A stretch of DNA of 64,000 bases from Nocardia tengchongensis (GCF_018362975.1 NZ_CP074371.1:4588001-4652000); one strand, 5' to 3'. Positions 17,845 to 31,078 are shown, counted from the stretch's first letter. Notes: generated by a model from the letters alone, not told the origin. Translations and numbers: made by a program.

Positions 17845-18022
17845 GTACGCGGACCAGCCTTTCAGCGAGAAATCAGAACCACCCCGAAAGGCACTGTCGC
17901 ATACCACACTCGAAATTTGCAGTGACGCGCCCTAGCAAATACCTGGCGTGTGGCAGGTGTCACCCGGCGAGCCGCGGCGCTCGGTGTTTGCATGTCGTTC
18001 GCCAACTGTATAAACACAGCTC

Positions 18023-21000
18023 GTGCACATTCACCGGGCCGAACGAGCGGATACGCTCGCCGACGCGCTCGCCGGGCTGCTCAGCGCACCGCTCGGCGAT
18101 CCGTTCACCCCGGAAGTGGTGGCCGTTCCGGCCAAGGGGATCGAACGCTGGCTCGAACAGCGGCTGTCCACGGTGCTCGGCAGCAACGCGGGCACCGACG
18201 GCATCTCGGCCAATATCGACTTCGCGGATCCGGCGGCGCTGGTGTCCACCGTGCTCGCCGAGGCGACGGGCGTGGACCCGGAGCGGGACCCGTGGTCTCC
18301 GGAGCGACTGGTCTGGACGCTGCTCCCGGTGCTCGACGAGGTCCTGACCGAACCATGGGCCGCGGTGCTCGCGCGCCATCTCGGGAACGGGGACGCGGGC
18401 GGGTACCGGGTGGGTCGGCGCTACGCGACCGCGGCCCGGATCGCGGCGCTGTTCGACGGCTATGCCGCCCAGCGCCCGGCCATGATCCTCGACTGGTCCG
18501 GCGGGCGCGACACCGACGGTGCGGGGCACGAGCTGCCGCCGGATCTGGTGTGGCAGGCGATGCTGTGGCGGCGGGTGCGCGGCGTGGTCGGGGTGCCGGG
18601 TCCCGCCGAACGGCTCGCCTCGGCGTGCGCGCGGTTGCGGAGCGACCCGTCGATCGTGTCTGTGCCGGAACGGATCTCGCTGTTCGGGGTGACGCGGCTG
18701 ACCACCGATCAGCTGGAGGTGCTCTCGGCGCTGTCGGCCGGACGGCAGGTGCACCTGTGGCTGGTGCATCCCAGCCCGGCCCTCTGGACCAAACTGGCCG
18801 ATGCCGAGGTGACCCCGAATTCCGTTGTGCGCGTGCGGCATCCGCTGCTCGCGGCGCTCGGCCGGGACGTGCGCGAGTTGCAGGAGCGGCTGGCCGGATA
18901 CGACCACATCGACACCTATCACCCCGGGCCCGAGTCCGCGGGGCCGCGCACACTGCTCTCCGAGCTGCAGTCGGCGGTGCGTCAGGACCGGTGGTCGCTG
19001 ATGCCCGACCCGAGCCTGGCCGACGGGACCGTCACCGTGCACTCCTGCCACGGCCCCCGCGGCAGGTCGAGGTGCTGCGCGATGCGCTGCTGAGCGTTTT
19101 CGCCGCCGATCCGACGCTGGAACCCCGCGACGTCATCGTGCTCTGCCCCGATGTCGAGAGCTACGCCCCCTTGGTGCGGGCGGCGTTCGGGCAGTGGTCC
19201 CTCGACGGGGCCGAGCCCGGCCATCCGGCGCACGGGCTGCGGGTGCGGCTGGCCGATCGCGCGCAGCGGGCCGTCAATCCGGTGCTCGACGTGGTGGGCA
19301 CGCTGCTCGAGCTGGCCGACGGCCGCGTCACCGTGACCGAGGCGCTGGATCTGTGTGCGGCCGAACCGGTTCGGGTGCGCTGCGGCTTCGACGACGACGA
19401 TATCCAGCGGCTGCGCGAATGGGCCGCCGAGACCGGTGCGCGTTGGGGGATCGGGCAGCGGCAGCGGCAGGCGTTCGGGCTCGGGGACTTCCCGCAGAAC
19501 ACGCTCAATGCCGCCGTGGACCGGATCCTGCTCGGGGTGGCGGCCGGCGAATCCAGTGAGGACTGGCTGGATCTGGTGCTGCCGCTCGACGACGTCGACA
19601 GCAACGACATCGATCTGGGCGGGCGGTTCGCCGAATTCGTGGACCGGCTCGCGGTGTGCCTGCGCGACCTGCGCGGCTCCACCCTCGACGAACCGGCGGG
19701 CAGCGCACGGCCCGCGGCGGAATGGTCCGCGGTGCTGGGGCGGGCCCTGGATCTGCTCACCGAGGTGCCCGCGACCAACGGCTGGATGGCGGTGCAGGCG
19801 CGCCGGGAGCTGGCGACCGCGCTCGAACCCGCCGGCGCGATTCCCTTGCGGCTCAGCGATATCGGCGCGCTGTTGAACGCCCGGCTGGCCGGGCGGCCCT
19901 CGCGCGCCAACTTCCGGACCGGGGAGCTGACGGTGTGCACCATGGTGCCGATGCGGTCGGTGCCGCATCGGGTGGTGGTGCTGCTGGGGCTCGACGACGA
20001 GGTGTTCCCGCGCACCGGCGGCGTGGACGGTGACGACGCGCTGGCCCGGCATCGCTGCCCCGGGGATCGGGATCCGCGCAGCGAGGATCGGCAGCTGCTG
20101 CTCGACGCCATCATGTCCGCCGGGGAGCGACTCGTGTTGCTGCACACCGGATCCGATCCGGTGTCGGGTGCGCATCGCCCGCCCGCGATTCCGCTGGCCG
20201 AACTCCTCGACACCGTGCGCGCGCATATCGGCGCGGACGCGATGGACCGGGTCGTGACGCGGCATCCGTTGCAGCCCTTCGATCGCCGCAATTTCCGGCC
20301 GGAGAACCCGTTCAGCTTCGACACCGTGGCGCTGGCGGGCGCGCAGGCCGCCGGGCGCGCACCGCGCCCGCGCCCGCTGTTCCTGCCCACCCCGTTGGCC
20401 GCACGCGAGCCCGGCGACGTCGAGCTGTCGGATCTGGTGGCCTTCGCCGAACATCCGGTGCGGGCATTCCTGTGGCAGCGCTTGGGAATCCGGGTGCCCG
20501 AGGACGAGGAGGAGATCGCCGACCGCCTCCCCATCGAGCTCGACGGCCTGACCAAATGGAACATGGGCGAGCGCATGCTCTCGGCCCGGCTCACCGGTGT
20601 GGACCCGAACGTCCTGCGCGCCGCGGAATGGCGGCGCGGCACCCTGCCGCCGTTCGGCATGGGCGCCGCGGTCCTCGACGAGGTCGAGGGCACCGTCGAT
20701 CAGCTGGTGCGGGTGGCGCGGCCGCTGCACGAGATCCCCGCGCGCACCATCGACATCGCCGTCGACCTCGGTGACGGCCGCCGCCTGACCGGCACGGTCC
20801 CCGACGTCCACGACGACGCGCTGCTGCGCACCACCTTCTCCCGGCTGGCCCCGAAACATCGGATGGCGGCGTGGATCCGGTTGCTGGCGCTGGCCGCCAC
20901 CGGCACCCACCAGTCGTGGCGCGCCATCACCATCGGCCGCGGCAAACACCACCGCCCCGCCTGGCAGTCCACACTCACCGCGCCGCCCGCCCCGCTGGCG

Positions 21001-21342
21001 CGCGGCCTGCTGCGTGATCTCGCGCTGCTGCGCGACGAGGGCCTGAACGAGCCGCTGCCCATCGCCCCTTCGGCCTCGGCGACCTACGCCGAGCGCCGCC
21101 TCGCGGGTGCGACTCCCGGCGACGCCCTGCACGCCGCCGGCCAGGACTTCGACGACCGCTTCGGCGAACACACCGACCGCTATTTCCGCCACGTCCTGGG
21201 CCGCACGCCGCGCTTCGACCAGCTCACCGAGGTCGCCGCGCCCGCCCTGCCCGGCATCGATTCCGAACCGACCCGTTTCGGCGAACTGGCGCGCCGTCTC
21301 TGGAATCCCCTGCTCACCAACGAGAATCAGGGCCAGCCATGA
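18023..21342 (+). CDS. recC: Exodeoxyribonuclease V subunit gamma RecC (frameshifted)
   Basis: RecC recognises Chi-like signals and holds the DNA fork in the RecBCD helicase-nuclease. A GTG start gives MHIHRAERADTLADALAGLL, then VVAVPAKGIERWLEQRLS and LFGVTRLTTDQLEVLSALS. After VTVHSCHGP the frame breaks and continues as RQVEVLRDALLSVFAADPTL to the stop at 21342. One missing C in the five-C run 19054-19058 restores about 1105 residues, the usual RecC size. It is first in a recC-recB-recD operon. The break is far more likely a sequencing error than a null allele. Confidence 0.93.
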
Positions 21343-21391
21343 CCACCCCGAGGAGCACCACCCCGCCCGTGACCGCCCCCGGGAGCCCCGC

Positions 21392-24300
21392 ATGACCGAC
21401 GACCTGTTCTCGCTCACCGACCCCGACCTGGCCCCGCGCCCCGCGCCGCGCACGCGACGCCGGGCGGATGGGACCGTCGGTGAACCCCGCCGTGAGCAGG
21501 TATCGCCCGAGATTGCCGCCGACTTGTTCGACACGCCCATCGAATCACCGGTGGACTCCGAACAAATCGTTCGTACCGAGGTTGCGGGCGAAGGGCTGTG
21601 GGATGCGCCGCGAGCCGACTCGCCCACCGAGGCCGGCCGAGTGGGTCGGTCCGAATCGGTCGAAGCCTCGGCGGATTCGGGGAATCGGTTCGAGTTGACC
21701 GGGCCGCTGCCGACCGGGACGACCGTGCTCGAGGCGAGCGCGGGGACCGGGAAGACGTACGCCATCGTGGGGTTGGCGGTGCGGTTCGTGGCGGAGCTGG
21801 GGGTGGATGTCTCGGAGCTGCTGCTGGTGACGTTCAGCCGGGCGGCGACGCAGGAGTTGCGGGAGCGGACGCGGGATCGGTTCGTAGGGGTGGCGGCCGC
21901 GCTGGCCGAACCCGAGCGGGCGCTGGCGTCCGGGGACGAGCTGATCCGGCATCTGGCGCAAGGGAATCCGGGGGAGATCGCGACGCGGCGGGAGCGGCTG
22001 CTGACCGCGCTGTCGGACTTCGACGCGGGGACCATCGCGACGACGCACAGCTTCTGTCAGCGGATGCTGGACGAACTGGGGTTGTCGGGGGAGCAGGACC
22101 CGGGGGTGCGGCTGGTCGAGGGAGTCGCCGATGTGGTGTCCACGGTCGCCGACGATCTGTATCTGAGCCGGTACGCGCGGGGCGGTTCGGTATTCGGGCC
22201 CGCGGACGCGCAGCGGCTGGCCGCGGCGGCGGTGGGGGATCCGCACGCGTTGTTGCTGCCCGAGGCCGAGGGCGAGGATGATCCGGCGGCCGAGCGGGTG
22301 GCGTTCGCGTCGGCGGTGCGGGTGGAAACGGCTCGGCGGAAACGGCTTTCGGGGCTGCGCGACTTCGACGATCTGCTGGTGCTGCTGCACGAGGTGCTGG
22401 CCGACCCCGAGCACGGGCCGCGCGCGTGTCAGCGCATCCGGGACCGGTATCGGGTTGGCGCTGGTCGACGAGTTCCAGGACACCGATCCGCTGCAGTGGG
22501 ACATCCTGCGCCGCGCCTTCCACGGGCACGCCACCCTGGTGCTGGTCGGGGACCCGAAGCAGGCCATCTACGCGTTCCGCGGCGCGGAGGTGCTGAGCTA
22601 TCTCGATGCCGTGGCGCACGCGGACAGCAAGCGTGAGCTCACCACGAATCGGCGCAGCGACGCGGGACTGCTGAGCGCGCTGGAACACGTGCACGGCGGT
22701 GCGGCGCTGGGGCACAAGGAGATCACCGTGCACCGGGTGGCGGCGACCCGGCCGTTCTCGCGGCTCTCCGGTGCGCCGGAACGGGTGACGCCGCTGCGGT
22801 TGCGGTGCCTGCCGCGCAGTGGCGCGGGGCCGCTCAACAAGTCGGGGTATCCGACCGTGGGCCGACAGCGCGAACGGGTGGCGGTGGATGTCGCCGCCGA
22901 CATCGTCGGGCTGCTGGGGTCCGGGGTGCTGATCGACGCCGGGACCGCGGGCGAAAGGCCCATCGGGCCGGGCGATATCGCGGTGCTGGTGCGCAATCGC
23001 TCGCAGTTGGAGATGGTGCGCGGGGAGCTGGAGGCCGCCGGGGTCGCCTCGGTCCTGGCCGGCGGCGCGAGCGTGTTCGGGACGCCGGCCGCGACGGAAT
23101 GGCTGTGGGTGCTGCGCGCCGTCGAGCAGCCGCACCGCGGTGACCGGGTGCGGTTGGCTGCCGGAACGGCGCTGCTCGGGCTGAGCGCGCAGGAAATCGA
23201 CGGCGGCGGACCCGATCTGGTGGGCCGGCTCAGCGCCGAACTGCGCGACGCGGCCCGGCTGTTCGCGCGCGCGGGCTTCGCCGCGGTCGCCGAGAAGCTC
23301 AGTGCCGAAACCCGATTGGCGCCGCGGCTGCTGGCCCTCGAGGGCGGCGAACGGCAGCTCACCGATCTGCGGCAGATCGCGCAACTGCTCGACGACGCTG
23401 CCCTGCGGGAGGGTTTGGGCCTGTCCGCGCTGACCCGCTGGCTGGCCGACCGGGTGCGGGATCCGGCATCCGGCAGCGTCGCCGATCGCAGCCGTCGCCT
23501 GGATCGGGACGCGGCGGCCGTGCAGGTCGCCACCGTGCACGCCAGCAAGGGCCTCGAATTCCCGGTCGTGTACCTGCCTTTCGCGTGGGACGCGGCGAAA
23601 CTGCGCAATCCGCCGACCCTGCTGTTCCACGACGAGCAGGGCCGCCGCGTGCTGGACGTCGGCGGCTCCGAGGCGCCCGGCTACAGCTCCGCCGCCTGCG
23701 CGCCGAAACCGAGGAGCAGGCCGAGGAACTGCGGCTGCTCTATGTGGCCTTGACCCGCGCGGGCGCGCAGGTCGTGGCCTGGTGGGCGCCCTCCTACGAC
23801 ACCCAGACCGCGCCGCTGCACCGCATGCTGCTCGGCCGGGAGCCGGGCAGCCCCGCCGTGGCCGACAAGGTGCCGGTGCCCGCGGATTCGGTAGTGCTGG
23901 AACGGATTCGGGAGTGGGCGTCGACCGCCGAGCCCGGCGTCATCGCGGTCGAACCGGTGCACGAGTTCACCCGTGCCCGGCTGCCCCACGACGACACCGC
24001 CACCGCCGCCGAGCCATTGGCGGTCGCCCGCTTCGACCGCGCCCTGGACCAGGCGTGGCGGCGGACCTCCTATTCGGCGCTGACCGCGGGCGCCCACGAC
24101 GCGCTGCCCGCCGCCGACCTGCCCGAAGGCGGCGGTGTCGCCGACGAACCGGCCGATCCGGCCGTGCTCGCCGACGATCTCGACGCGTTCGCGGGAGCCG
24201 CTCCGTCGCTGATGAATTCGCTGCCCTACGGCGCGGAGTTCGGCACGCTCGTGCACGAGGTGCTCGAGTACGTCGACACCGACGCACCCGACCTGGCCGC

Positions 24301-24994
24301 CGAGATCCGGGCCCGCTGCCTGCACGCGGTGGGGGAGCAGATGTTCGACGCCGACCCGGACGTGCTGGCGGGGGCACTGCTGGCGGTCATGCACACACCC
24401 ATCGGGGACGGGACGCTCGCCGGGTTCGCGACACGGGACCGATTGAGCGAACTCGACTTCGAACTGCCACTGGCCGGCGGCGACCACCCGGTCGCCTCGC
24501 GCGTGACCGTCCCGCGCATCGCGGACCTGCTGCGCCGACACCTGCCCGCCGACGACATCTTCGCTCCGTACGCCGATCAGCTCGCCCACCTCGACGACAC
24601 TCCGTTGCGCGGCTACCTGACCGGCAGCATCGACGCGGTACTGCGCACGGCCGGACCGCGATTCCTGGTCGTCGACTACAAGACCAACCGGCTCGGCGTC
24701 GGCGATCTCACCGTGGCGCACTACACCCGCGAGCGCATGGCCGCGGAGATGATGCGCTCCCACTATCCGTTGCAGGCCATCCTGTATTCGGTCGCCCTGC
24801 ACCGCTATCTGAGGTGGCGGCTGCCCGGCTACGACCCGGCCCAACACCTGGGTGGCATCCGCTACCTGTTCGTCCGCGGCATGATCGGCCCCGAAACCCC
24901 GGACGGCTGCGGCGTTTTCGACTGGTATCCGCCCGCCGGACTGGTCGTCGACCTGTCCGCCCTGCTCGCCGGGGATCTGGAGGTGCGTCGATGA
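21392..24994 (+). CDS. recB: Exodeoxyribonuclease V subunit beta RecB (two frameshifts)
   Basis: UvrD-family 3'-5' helicase with a C-terminal nuclease. Seen in order: Walker A EASAGTGKT, THSFC, LVDEFQDTDPLQWDIL with VGDPKQAIYAFRGAE, HASKGLEFPVVYLP, LLYVALTRA and the nuclease motif FLVVDYKTNRLG. Two single-base shifts split the frame: an extra T near 22455 (before LVDEFQDTD) and a missing C at about 23686-23692 (before RRLRAETEEQ). Corrected length is about 1200 residues. The ATG at 21392 implies an unusual Pro/Glu-rich N-terminal extension of about 110 residues before the family start FELTGPLPTGTTVLEASAG. The stop overlaps recD (ATGA). Confidence 0.93.
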
Positions 24995-26877
24995 CCTCGA
25001 TCCAAGTGGCGCAGCGCGGAACCGGGCTGCTGCAGGTCTTCAATATGGCCGGGGTGCTCTCCGCCGCGGATGTGCATGTGGCGCTGCGGCTGGCGCGGCT
25101 GGGCGGGGAGCGGTCGGAGGCGGCCGTTTTCGCGACGGCGCTGGCGGTGCGCGCGGTGCGGTCCGGGTCGGTGTGCCTGGAAGTGCGGCGCATGCACGAG
25201 ATCGGTGTGGATGCCGAGGGGACCGAGGAATCGGCCATCGACCCGGCGACCCTGCCGTGGCCCGAGGTGGAATCGGTGATCGCGGCGCTGCGGGTGAGTC
25301 CGCTGGTGACCGGCAGTCCGGCGGGGCCGCTGCGGCCGTTGCGGCTCATCGACCCGCCTGGTGATTCGGGGCCGCTGCTCTACCTCGACCGGTACTACCG
25401 GCAGGAGGAGACGATCCGTCGCGTGCTCACCGAGCGCGCCGCCTCGCATCCGATGGTGGACGCGGAACTGGTGCGCCGCGAACTGGATCGGCTGTTCCCC
25501 GACCACAGCGGTCCCGGTGAACCGCCGGACCGGCAGCGGCTGGCGGCCGCGCTGGCCACCACCCAGTGGACGACCGTCGTCGCCGGTGGGCCCGGAACCG
25601 GCAAGACGCACACCATCGCCCGCGTGCTGGCACTGCTGGTGGCGCATCAGCAAGCCGTGCCGGGCGCACCGGCGCTGCGGATCGCGCTGGCCGCCCCGAC
25701 CGGCAAGGCCGCCGCGCGCATGCAGGAGGCGGTGCGCGAGCAGGCCGGTGAGATCGGGCTCCCCGAATTGACCGCCGCCACCCTGCACCGGCTGCTGGGC
25801 TGGCAGCGTGGCGGCGCGGGACGGTTCAAGCACAACGAATTCAACCGGCTGCCCTACGACGTGATCGTGGTGGACGAGACCTCCATGGTGTCGCTGACCA
25901 TGATGAGCCGCCTGCTGCCCGCCGTCCGGCCCGACGCGCGGCTCGTGCTCGTCGGCGACCCCGACCAGCTGGCATCGGTCGACGCGGGCGCGGTGCTCGC
26001 CGATCTCGTGGCGGGACCCGTTCCGGGACAGGCGAATCCGGCGCTGGACCGGATCCTCGGCGGCGAGCTGCAGGGCACGGCCGCGCATCCGGACGCACTG
26101 TCGGGCCGGGAACGGGAACGGCTGCGCGGCGGCATCGTCCGGCTCACCCGGGGCCGTCGCTTCGGTGGGCGGATCGCCGAACTGGCGGTCGCGATCCGCG
26201 CGGGTGACGCCGACGGCGCGCTGGCGCTGCTCGCCGACGGCGGCGACGAACTGTCGCTGCACGCGCCCGACGACATCGCGGGCGTGCGCGCCGATGTGCT
26301 GCGCGCCGCCCACGAGGCGACCGATGCCGCCACGGCGGGTGACGCCGGCGCCGCGCTCACCGCCCTCGAATCGCATCGGCTGCTGTGCGCGCACCGCCAG
26401 GGCCCCTACGGCGTCGAGCGCTGGGACCGCCTGGCCGCGGGCTGGGTGATCGGGGCCGGTATCAGCGCCGATCCCGGTGCCGGACACTGGTATCCGGGCC
26501 AGCCGCTGCTGGTCACCGCCAACGACCACGAGGCGCGCATCTACAACGGCGACACCGGTGTCATCGTCCGCGCCCCGGACGGCACTCTGCGGGCGGCGTT
26601 GCAGCGCGGCACCGAACCGTATCTGGTGCACCCCACCCAGTTCCCGGGCGTGACGACGGTCTACGCCATGACCATCCACCGCAGTCAGGGCAGCCAGTAC
26701 GACACTGTGTCGACGGTCCTGCCCGGGCCCGAATCGACGCTGCTCACCCGAGAGCTGCTGTACACGGCCGTGACCCGCGCGCGCCGCCACGTGCGGATCC
26801 TCGGCACCGAGGAGTCCATCCGCTCCGGTATCGCCCGACGGGTGCTGCGCGCCAGCGGCCTGCGCAACCGGGAGTGA
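24991..26877 (+). CDS. recD: Exodeoxyribonuclease V subunit alpha RecD
   Basis: 628 residues, a superfamily 1B 5'-3' helicase. Motifs: Walker A GGPGTGKTHT, motif Ia LAAPTGKAAARM, DEAD-like VIVVDETSMVS, motif III LVGDPDQLASVDAGAVL, and C-terminal MTIHRSQGSQYDTV with LLYTAVTRARRHV. The ATG overlaps the recB stop, so the three subunits are translationally coupled. RecD is the fast motor and negative regulator of RecA loading in RecBCD. It is intact here. Confidence 0.96.
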   Translation: MTSIQVAQRGTGLLQVFNMAGVLSAADVHVALRLARLGGERSEAAVFATALAVRAVRSGSVCLEVRRMHEIGVDAEGTEESAIDPATLPWPEVESVIAALRVSPLVTGSPAGPLRPLRLIDPPGDSGPLLYLDRYYRQEETIRRVLTERAASHPMVDAELVRRELDRLFPDHSGPGEPPDRQRLAAALATTQWTTVVAGGPGTGKTHTIARVLALLVAHQQAVPGAPALRIALAAPTGKAAARMQEAVREQAGEIGLPELTAATLHRLLGWQRGGAGRFKHNEFNRLPYDVIVVDETSMVSLTMMSRLLPAVRPDARLVLVGDPDQLASVDAGAVLADLVAGPVPGQANPALDRILGGELQGTAAHPDALSGRERERLRGGIVRLTRGRRFGGRIAELAVAIRAGDADGALALLADGGDELSLHAPDDIAGVRADVLRAAHEATDAATAGDAGAALTALESHRLLCAHRQGPYGVERWDRLAAGWVIGAGISADPGAGHWYPGQPLLVTANDHEARIYNGDTGVIVRAPDGTLRAALQRGTEPYLVHPTQFPGVTTVYAMTIHRSQGSQYDTVSTVLPGPESTLLTRELLYTAVTRARRHVRILGTEESIRSGIARRVLRASGLRNRE

Positions 26878-27022
26878 CGTCCGGATCGGGACACGCTGGC
26901 GGGGGTGCAGAGTTGCGTGGACCGTGTGGGCGGCGGCCGCTGCGGCGTAGCGTGAACGGTGTGCAATAGCCGTGTAGCCGTACGCTTTCGGCGTCCGGCG
27001 TCCGAACCAGGGGAGGGTGGAC

Positions 27023-27865
27023 GTGGTCGATGCCGACGGTGATCAGGACGTGGATTCGGTGGTGTCGGGGGACGGGACTCGGATCGGGTATCTGACGACC
27101 GGTTCCGGGCCGGCGGTGATCGTGATTCCGGGAGTGTTGGCGCTGGCGAGCGGCTACGAGCGGTTCGCGAAGGCACTGGCCACCGGGTTCACCGTGCACA
27201 CCATCGAACGGCGAGGGCACGGGCGCAGCGGCCCGCAGCGGGCGGATCACGGGGTCGAGGACGATTGCGCGGATGTGCGGGCGCTCCGGGACAAGACGGG
27301 CGCGGCATTCCTGGTCGGGCACAGCTACGGGGGATTCGTGGCGCTCGAGGCGGCCCGCGGGAACGCGGATATCGCGAAGGTCGCGGTGTACGAGCCGGGG
27401 CTGTCGGTGAACGGGTCCATGCCGTTGGGGTGGATGGACGCCTATGAGAAGTACCTGGCCCAGGGCAAACCCTTCGATGCCTTCATCGAATTCTTGCGGT
27501 CGATCGGGCCGGACGCCATCCGTAAGACGCCGCGGTGGATGTTCCGGCGCATGATGCCGATCATGATGAAGGCCCCCGAGAAGGAGGAGGTCTTCGCGCA
27601 GTTGCCGCAGAATCTTGTCGAGCATCGCCAGTACGCGCGGTTCGACGGCACGTACCGCAATTACGCGGAGATCACCGCCGCAGTACTGCTCCTCTACGGG
27701 GATCGGGACCGGCGGTCGTGGACCGCCTCCGACGAAGACCTACTCGCCTCGGTGATCCCGAATCATGAGCGCGCGACGCTGCCGGGCCTCGACCACTTCG
27801 GCATCGACAAGGGTGCGCCGGAGCAGGTGGCGGGCGTGGTCGCGGAATTCCTGTCGCGTTCGTAG
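27023..27865 (+). CDS. Alpha/beta-fold hydrolase
   Basis: 280 residues. Family marks are the early strand GYLTTGSGPAVIVIPGV, ERRGHGRSGPQ, the nucleophile elbow GHSYGGF (Ser), LLLYGDRDRRS with the acid, and a late His in GLDHFGIDKGAPEQV. A cap domain with Met-rich helices lies between. The GTG at 27023 sits 6 bases after GGGGAGG and is preferred to a GTG at 27017 that abuts it. Substrate unknown (ester, lactone or epoxide). It may be co-transcribed with the EthA-like monooxygenase 45 bp downstream, which would pair ester formation with hydrolysis. Confidence 0.85.
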   Translation: MVDADGDQDVDSVVSGDGTRIGYLTTGSGPAVIVIPGVLALASGYERFAKALATGFTVHTIERRGHGRSGPQRADHGVEDDCADVRALRDKTGAAFLVGHSYGGFVALEAARGNADIAKVAVYEPGLSVNGSMPLGWMDAYEKYLAQGKPFDAFIEFLRSIGPDAIRKTPRWMFRRMMPIMMKAPEKEEVFAQLPQNLVEHRQYARFDGTYRNYAEITAAVLLLYGDRDRRSWTASDEDLLASVIPNHERATLPGLDHFGIDKGAPEQVAGVVAEFLSRS

Positions 27866-27910
27866 CGGCATCCGCCGCCGCGATCGTGCGGTGGTGGATA
27901 CGCTGAGGTC

Positions 27911-29363
27911 ATGGCCACTACGCCGGAGCACGTCGACGTGCTCATCGTCGGGGCCGGGTTGTCCGGCATCGATGCCGCCTACCATGTCCAGCGCGCCTTC
28001 CCGGAGCGGACATATGCCCTGCTGGAGGCGCGGGAGGTCAGCGGCGGCACCTGGGATCTGTTCCGCTACCCGGGGATTCGCTCCGACTCCGACATGTTCA
28101 CCCTCGGCTATCGGTTCCGGCCCTGGCTAGGGGCGAAGGCCATCGCTGACGGCGACGACATCCTCACCTACCTGCGTGACACGGCCGCCGAGAACGGCAT
28201 CGACCGCCACATCCGGTACCGGCACCGGGTGGTGCGGGCGGAATGGTCGTCGGCGACCCAGCGCTGGACGGTGACCGCCGACCATGCCGGCGAACCGGTC
28301 ACGATGACCGCGACCTTCCTGTTCAGCTGCTCGGGCTACTACCGCTACGACGAGGGCTACATCCCGGACTTCCCGGGCACCGACCGCTTCGCGGGCCCGA
28401 TCATCCACCCCCAGCACTGGCCCGGGCAGGTCGACGTCGCCGGCAAGCGGGTGATCCTGATCGGCTCCGGCGCCACCGCCGTCACCCTCGCCCCCGCTCT
28501 GGTCGAGCAGGGCGCGCAGGTGACCATGCTGCAACGCTCCCCGTCCTTCATCATCTCCTTGCCCGACCGCGACGGCATCGCCGACCTCGCCCGCAAAGTC
28601 CTCCCCGCCCGCCCCGCCTACGCGGTGGCCCGCGCCAAGAACGTCGCCCTCAGCACCGCGATGTATCAACTGTCGCAACGCTATCCGAAGCGCATGCGGG
28701 CCTGGATCCGCGGCTGGCAGGAGCGCTGGCTCCCGAAGGGCTACGACCTCGACACCCACTTCAACCCCAGTTACAAGCCCTGGGATCAACGACTGTGCCT
28801 CTCGCCCAACGGCGACTTCTTCCGCGCCATCCGCCACGGCAAGCTGGATCTGGTCACCGACCGGATCGTCACCTTCACCGAATCCGGCCTGCGCCTGGAA
28901 TCCGGCCGCGACCTCGACGCCGACATCATCATCACCGCGACGGGCCTGAACCTCATCCCCTTCGGCGGTCTCGCCCTGGCCGTGGACGGCGAAGACATCA
29001 ACCTCCCCGACACCATGGCCTACAAGGCGATGATGCTGTCCGGCATCCCGAACTTCGCCTTCATCATCGGCTACACCAACGCCTCCTGGACGCTGAAGGC
29101 AGACCTGGTGTGCGAGTACGTCATCCGCCTGCTTCGCCACATGGACGCCAACGGCTACACCAAGGCCACCCCCATCCGCGACCCGCCATCGGCCCCGCCC
29201 CCTTCCTCGATTTCGAGCCCGGCTACGTCCTCCGCTCCCTCGCGGTTCTCCCCAAACAAGGCACCCGCGCCCCTGGAAGCTCCACATGAACTACCTGCGC
29301 GACCTCCCCGCCCTGCGCTACGGCAAGCTCACCGACCCCGCCATCCGGTTCGAACGCGGCTAG
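27911..29363 (+). CDS. EthA-like Baeyer-Villiger FAD monooxygenase (two frameshifts)
   Basis: The N-terminal FAD motif is VDVLIVGAGLSGIDAAYHV, followed by the clade-diagnostic GGTWDLFRYPGIRSDSDMFT and an NADPH motif VILIGSGATAV. Late in the gene the frame is lost twice: after PIRDP (missing C at 29182-29184), resuming as IGPAPFLDFEPGYVLRSLAV, and after GTRAP (missing C at 29270-29273), resuming as WKLHMNYLRDLPALRYGKLT to the stop at 29363. The corrected protein of about 484 residues matches EthA (489). Such enzymes insert oxygen into ketones and can activate thioamide prodrugs. Confidence 0.9.
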
Positions 29364-29405
29364 CACATCGGTTCTCCCGCAACCGAGTTGCGCGCGGCTG
29401 TCCCG

Positions 29406-30447
<1,042 letters not shown>

Positions 30448-30460
30448 ATAGGGTGGCAAC

Positions 30461-31078
30461 GTGCCGCCCGCGTCCAGAACCGACTCGTCCCGTGACCGCA
30501 TCGTCGAAGCGGCCACGGCCGAATTCGCACGGCACGGCATCGCCGGTGCACGCATCGACCGGATCGCGAAGTCCGCCCGGACCAGCAAGGAGCGGGTCTA
30601 CGCCTACTTCCGCAGCAAAGAAGAGCTCTACGGATTCGTCGTAGCCCACGAACTCGACGCGGTCGCCGAGGCGACCCACCTGGATCCCGCCGACCTCCCC
30701 GGCTACGCCGGCCGAGTCCACGACTACTTCGTCGCCAACCCCGACAACCTCCGCCTGATGCGCTGGGGCCAACTCGAATTCGGCGCCACCGGCTCCGACG
30801 CCGCCACCCGCGCCACAGTCAGCGGCAAGGCCGAAAAACTCCGCCGCGCCCAGCACGAAGGACTGCTCGACCCCGCCTGGGACCCACTCGACATCCTCAT
30901 CTTCGTCAACCAGATCGCGATGGCCTGGGCCGAGCAACCCGGCCTGATACCCACCGAAAACCCTGCGCGCGACCAATTCCTGGCGGCCCGCCGAGCAGCG
31001 GTCGTCGCTGCGGTCGAGCGGCTGTTTCCTCCGGTCGACGGCCAGAAGAACCGACCCTCACGCCGACCGATCGGCTGA
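30461..31078 (+). CDS. TetR-family regulator
   Basis: 205 residues with a GTG start. The HTH region reads SRDRIVEAATAEFARHGIAG, then ARIDRIAKSARTSKERVYAY and FRSKEELY, typical of TetR. The C-terminal ligand domain contains LRLMRWGQLEF and DILIFVNQIAMAWAEQPG, resembling the TetR_C group seen beside aldo/keto reductases. It is divergent from the AKR gene with two 21-bp palindromes between. Confidence 0.9.
   Translation: MPPASRTDSSRDRIVEAATAEFARHGIAGARIDRIAKSARTSKERVYAYFRSKEELYGFVVAHELDAVAEATHLDPADLPGYAGRVHDYFVANPDNLRLMRWGQLEFGATGSDAATRATVSGKAEKLRRAQHEGLLDPAWDPLDILIFVNQIAMAWAEQPGLIPTENPARDQFLAARRAAVVAAVERLFPPVDGQKNRPSRRPIG

Noticed and set aside
18982..22035. 1017-codon minus-strand open frame over recC/recB
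   Set aside because: Antisense of well-supported recC and recB; the composition is typical of high-GC shadow frames.
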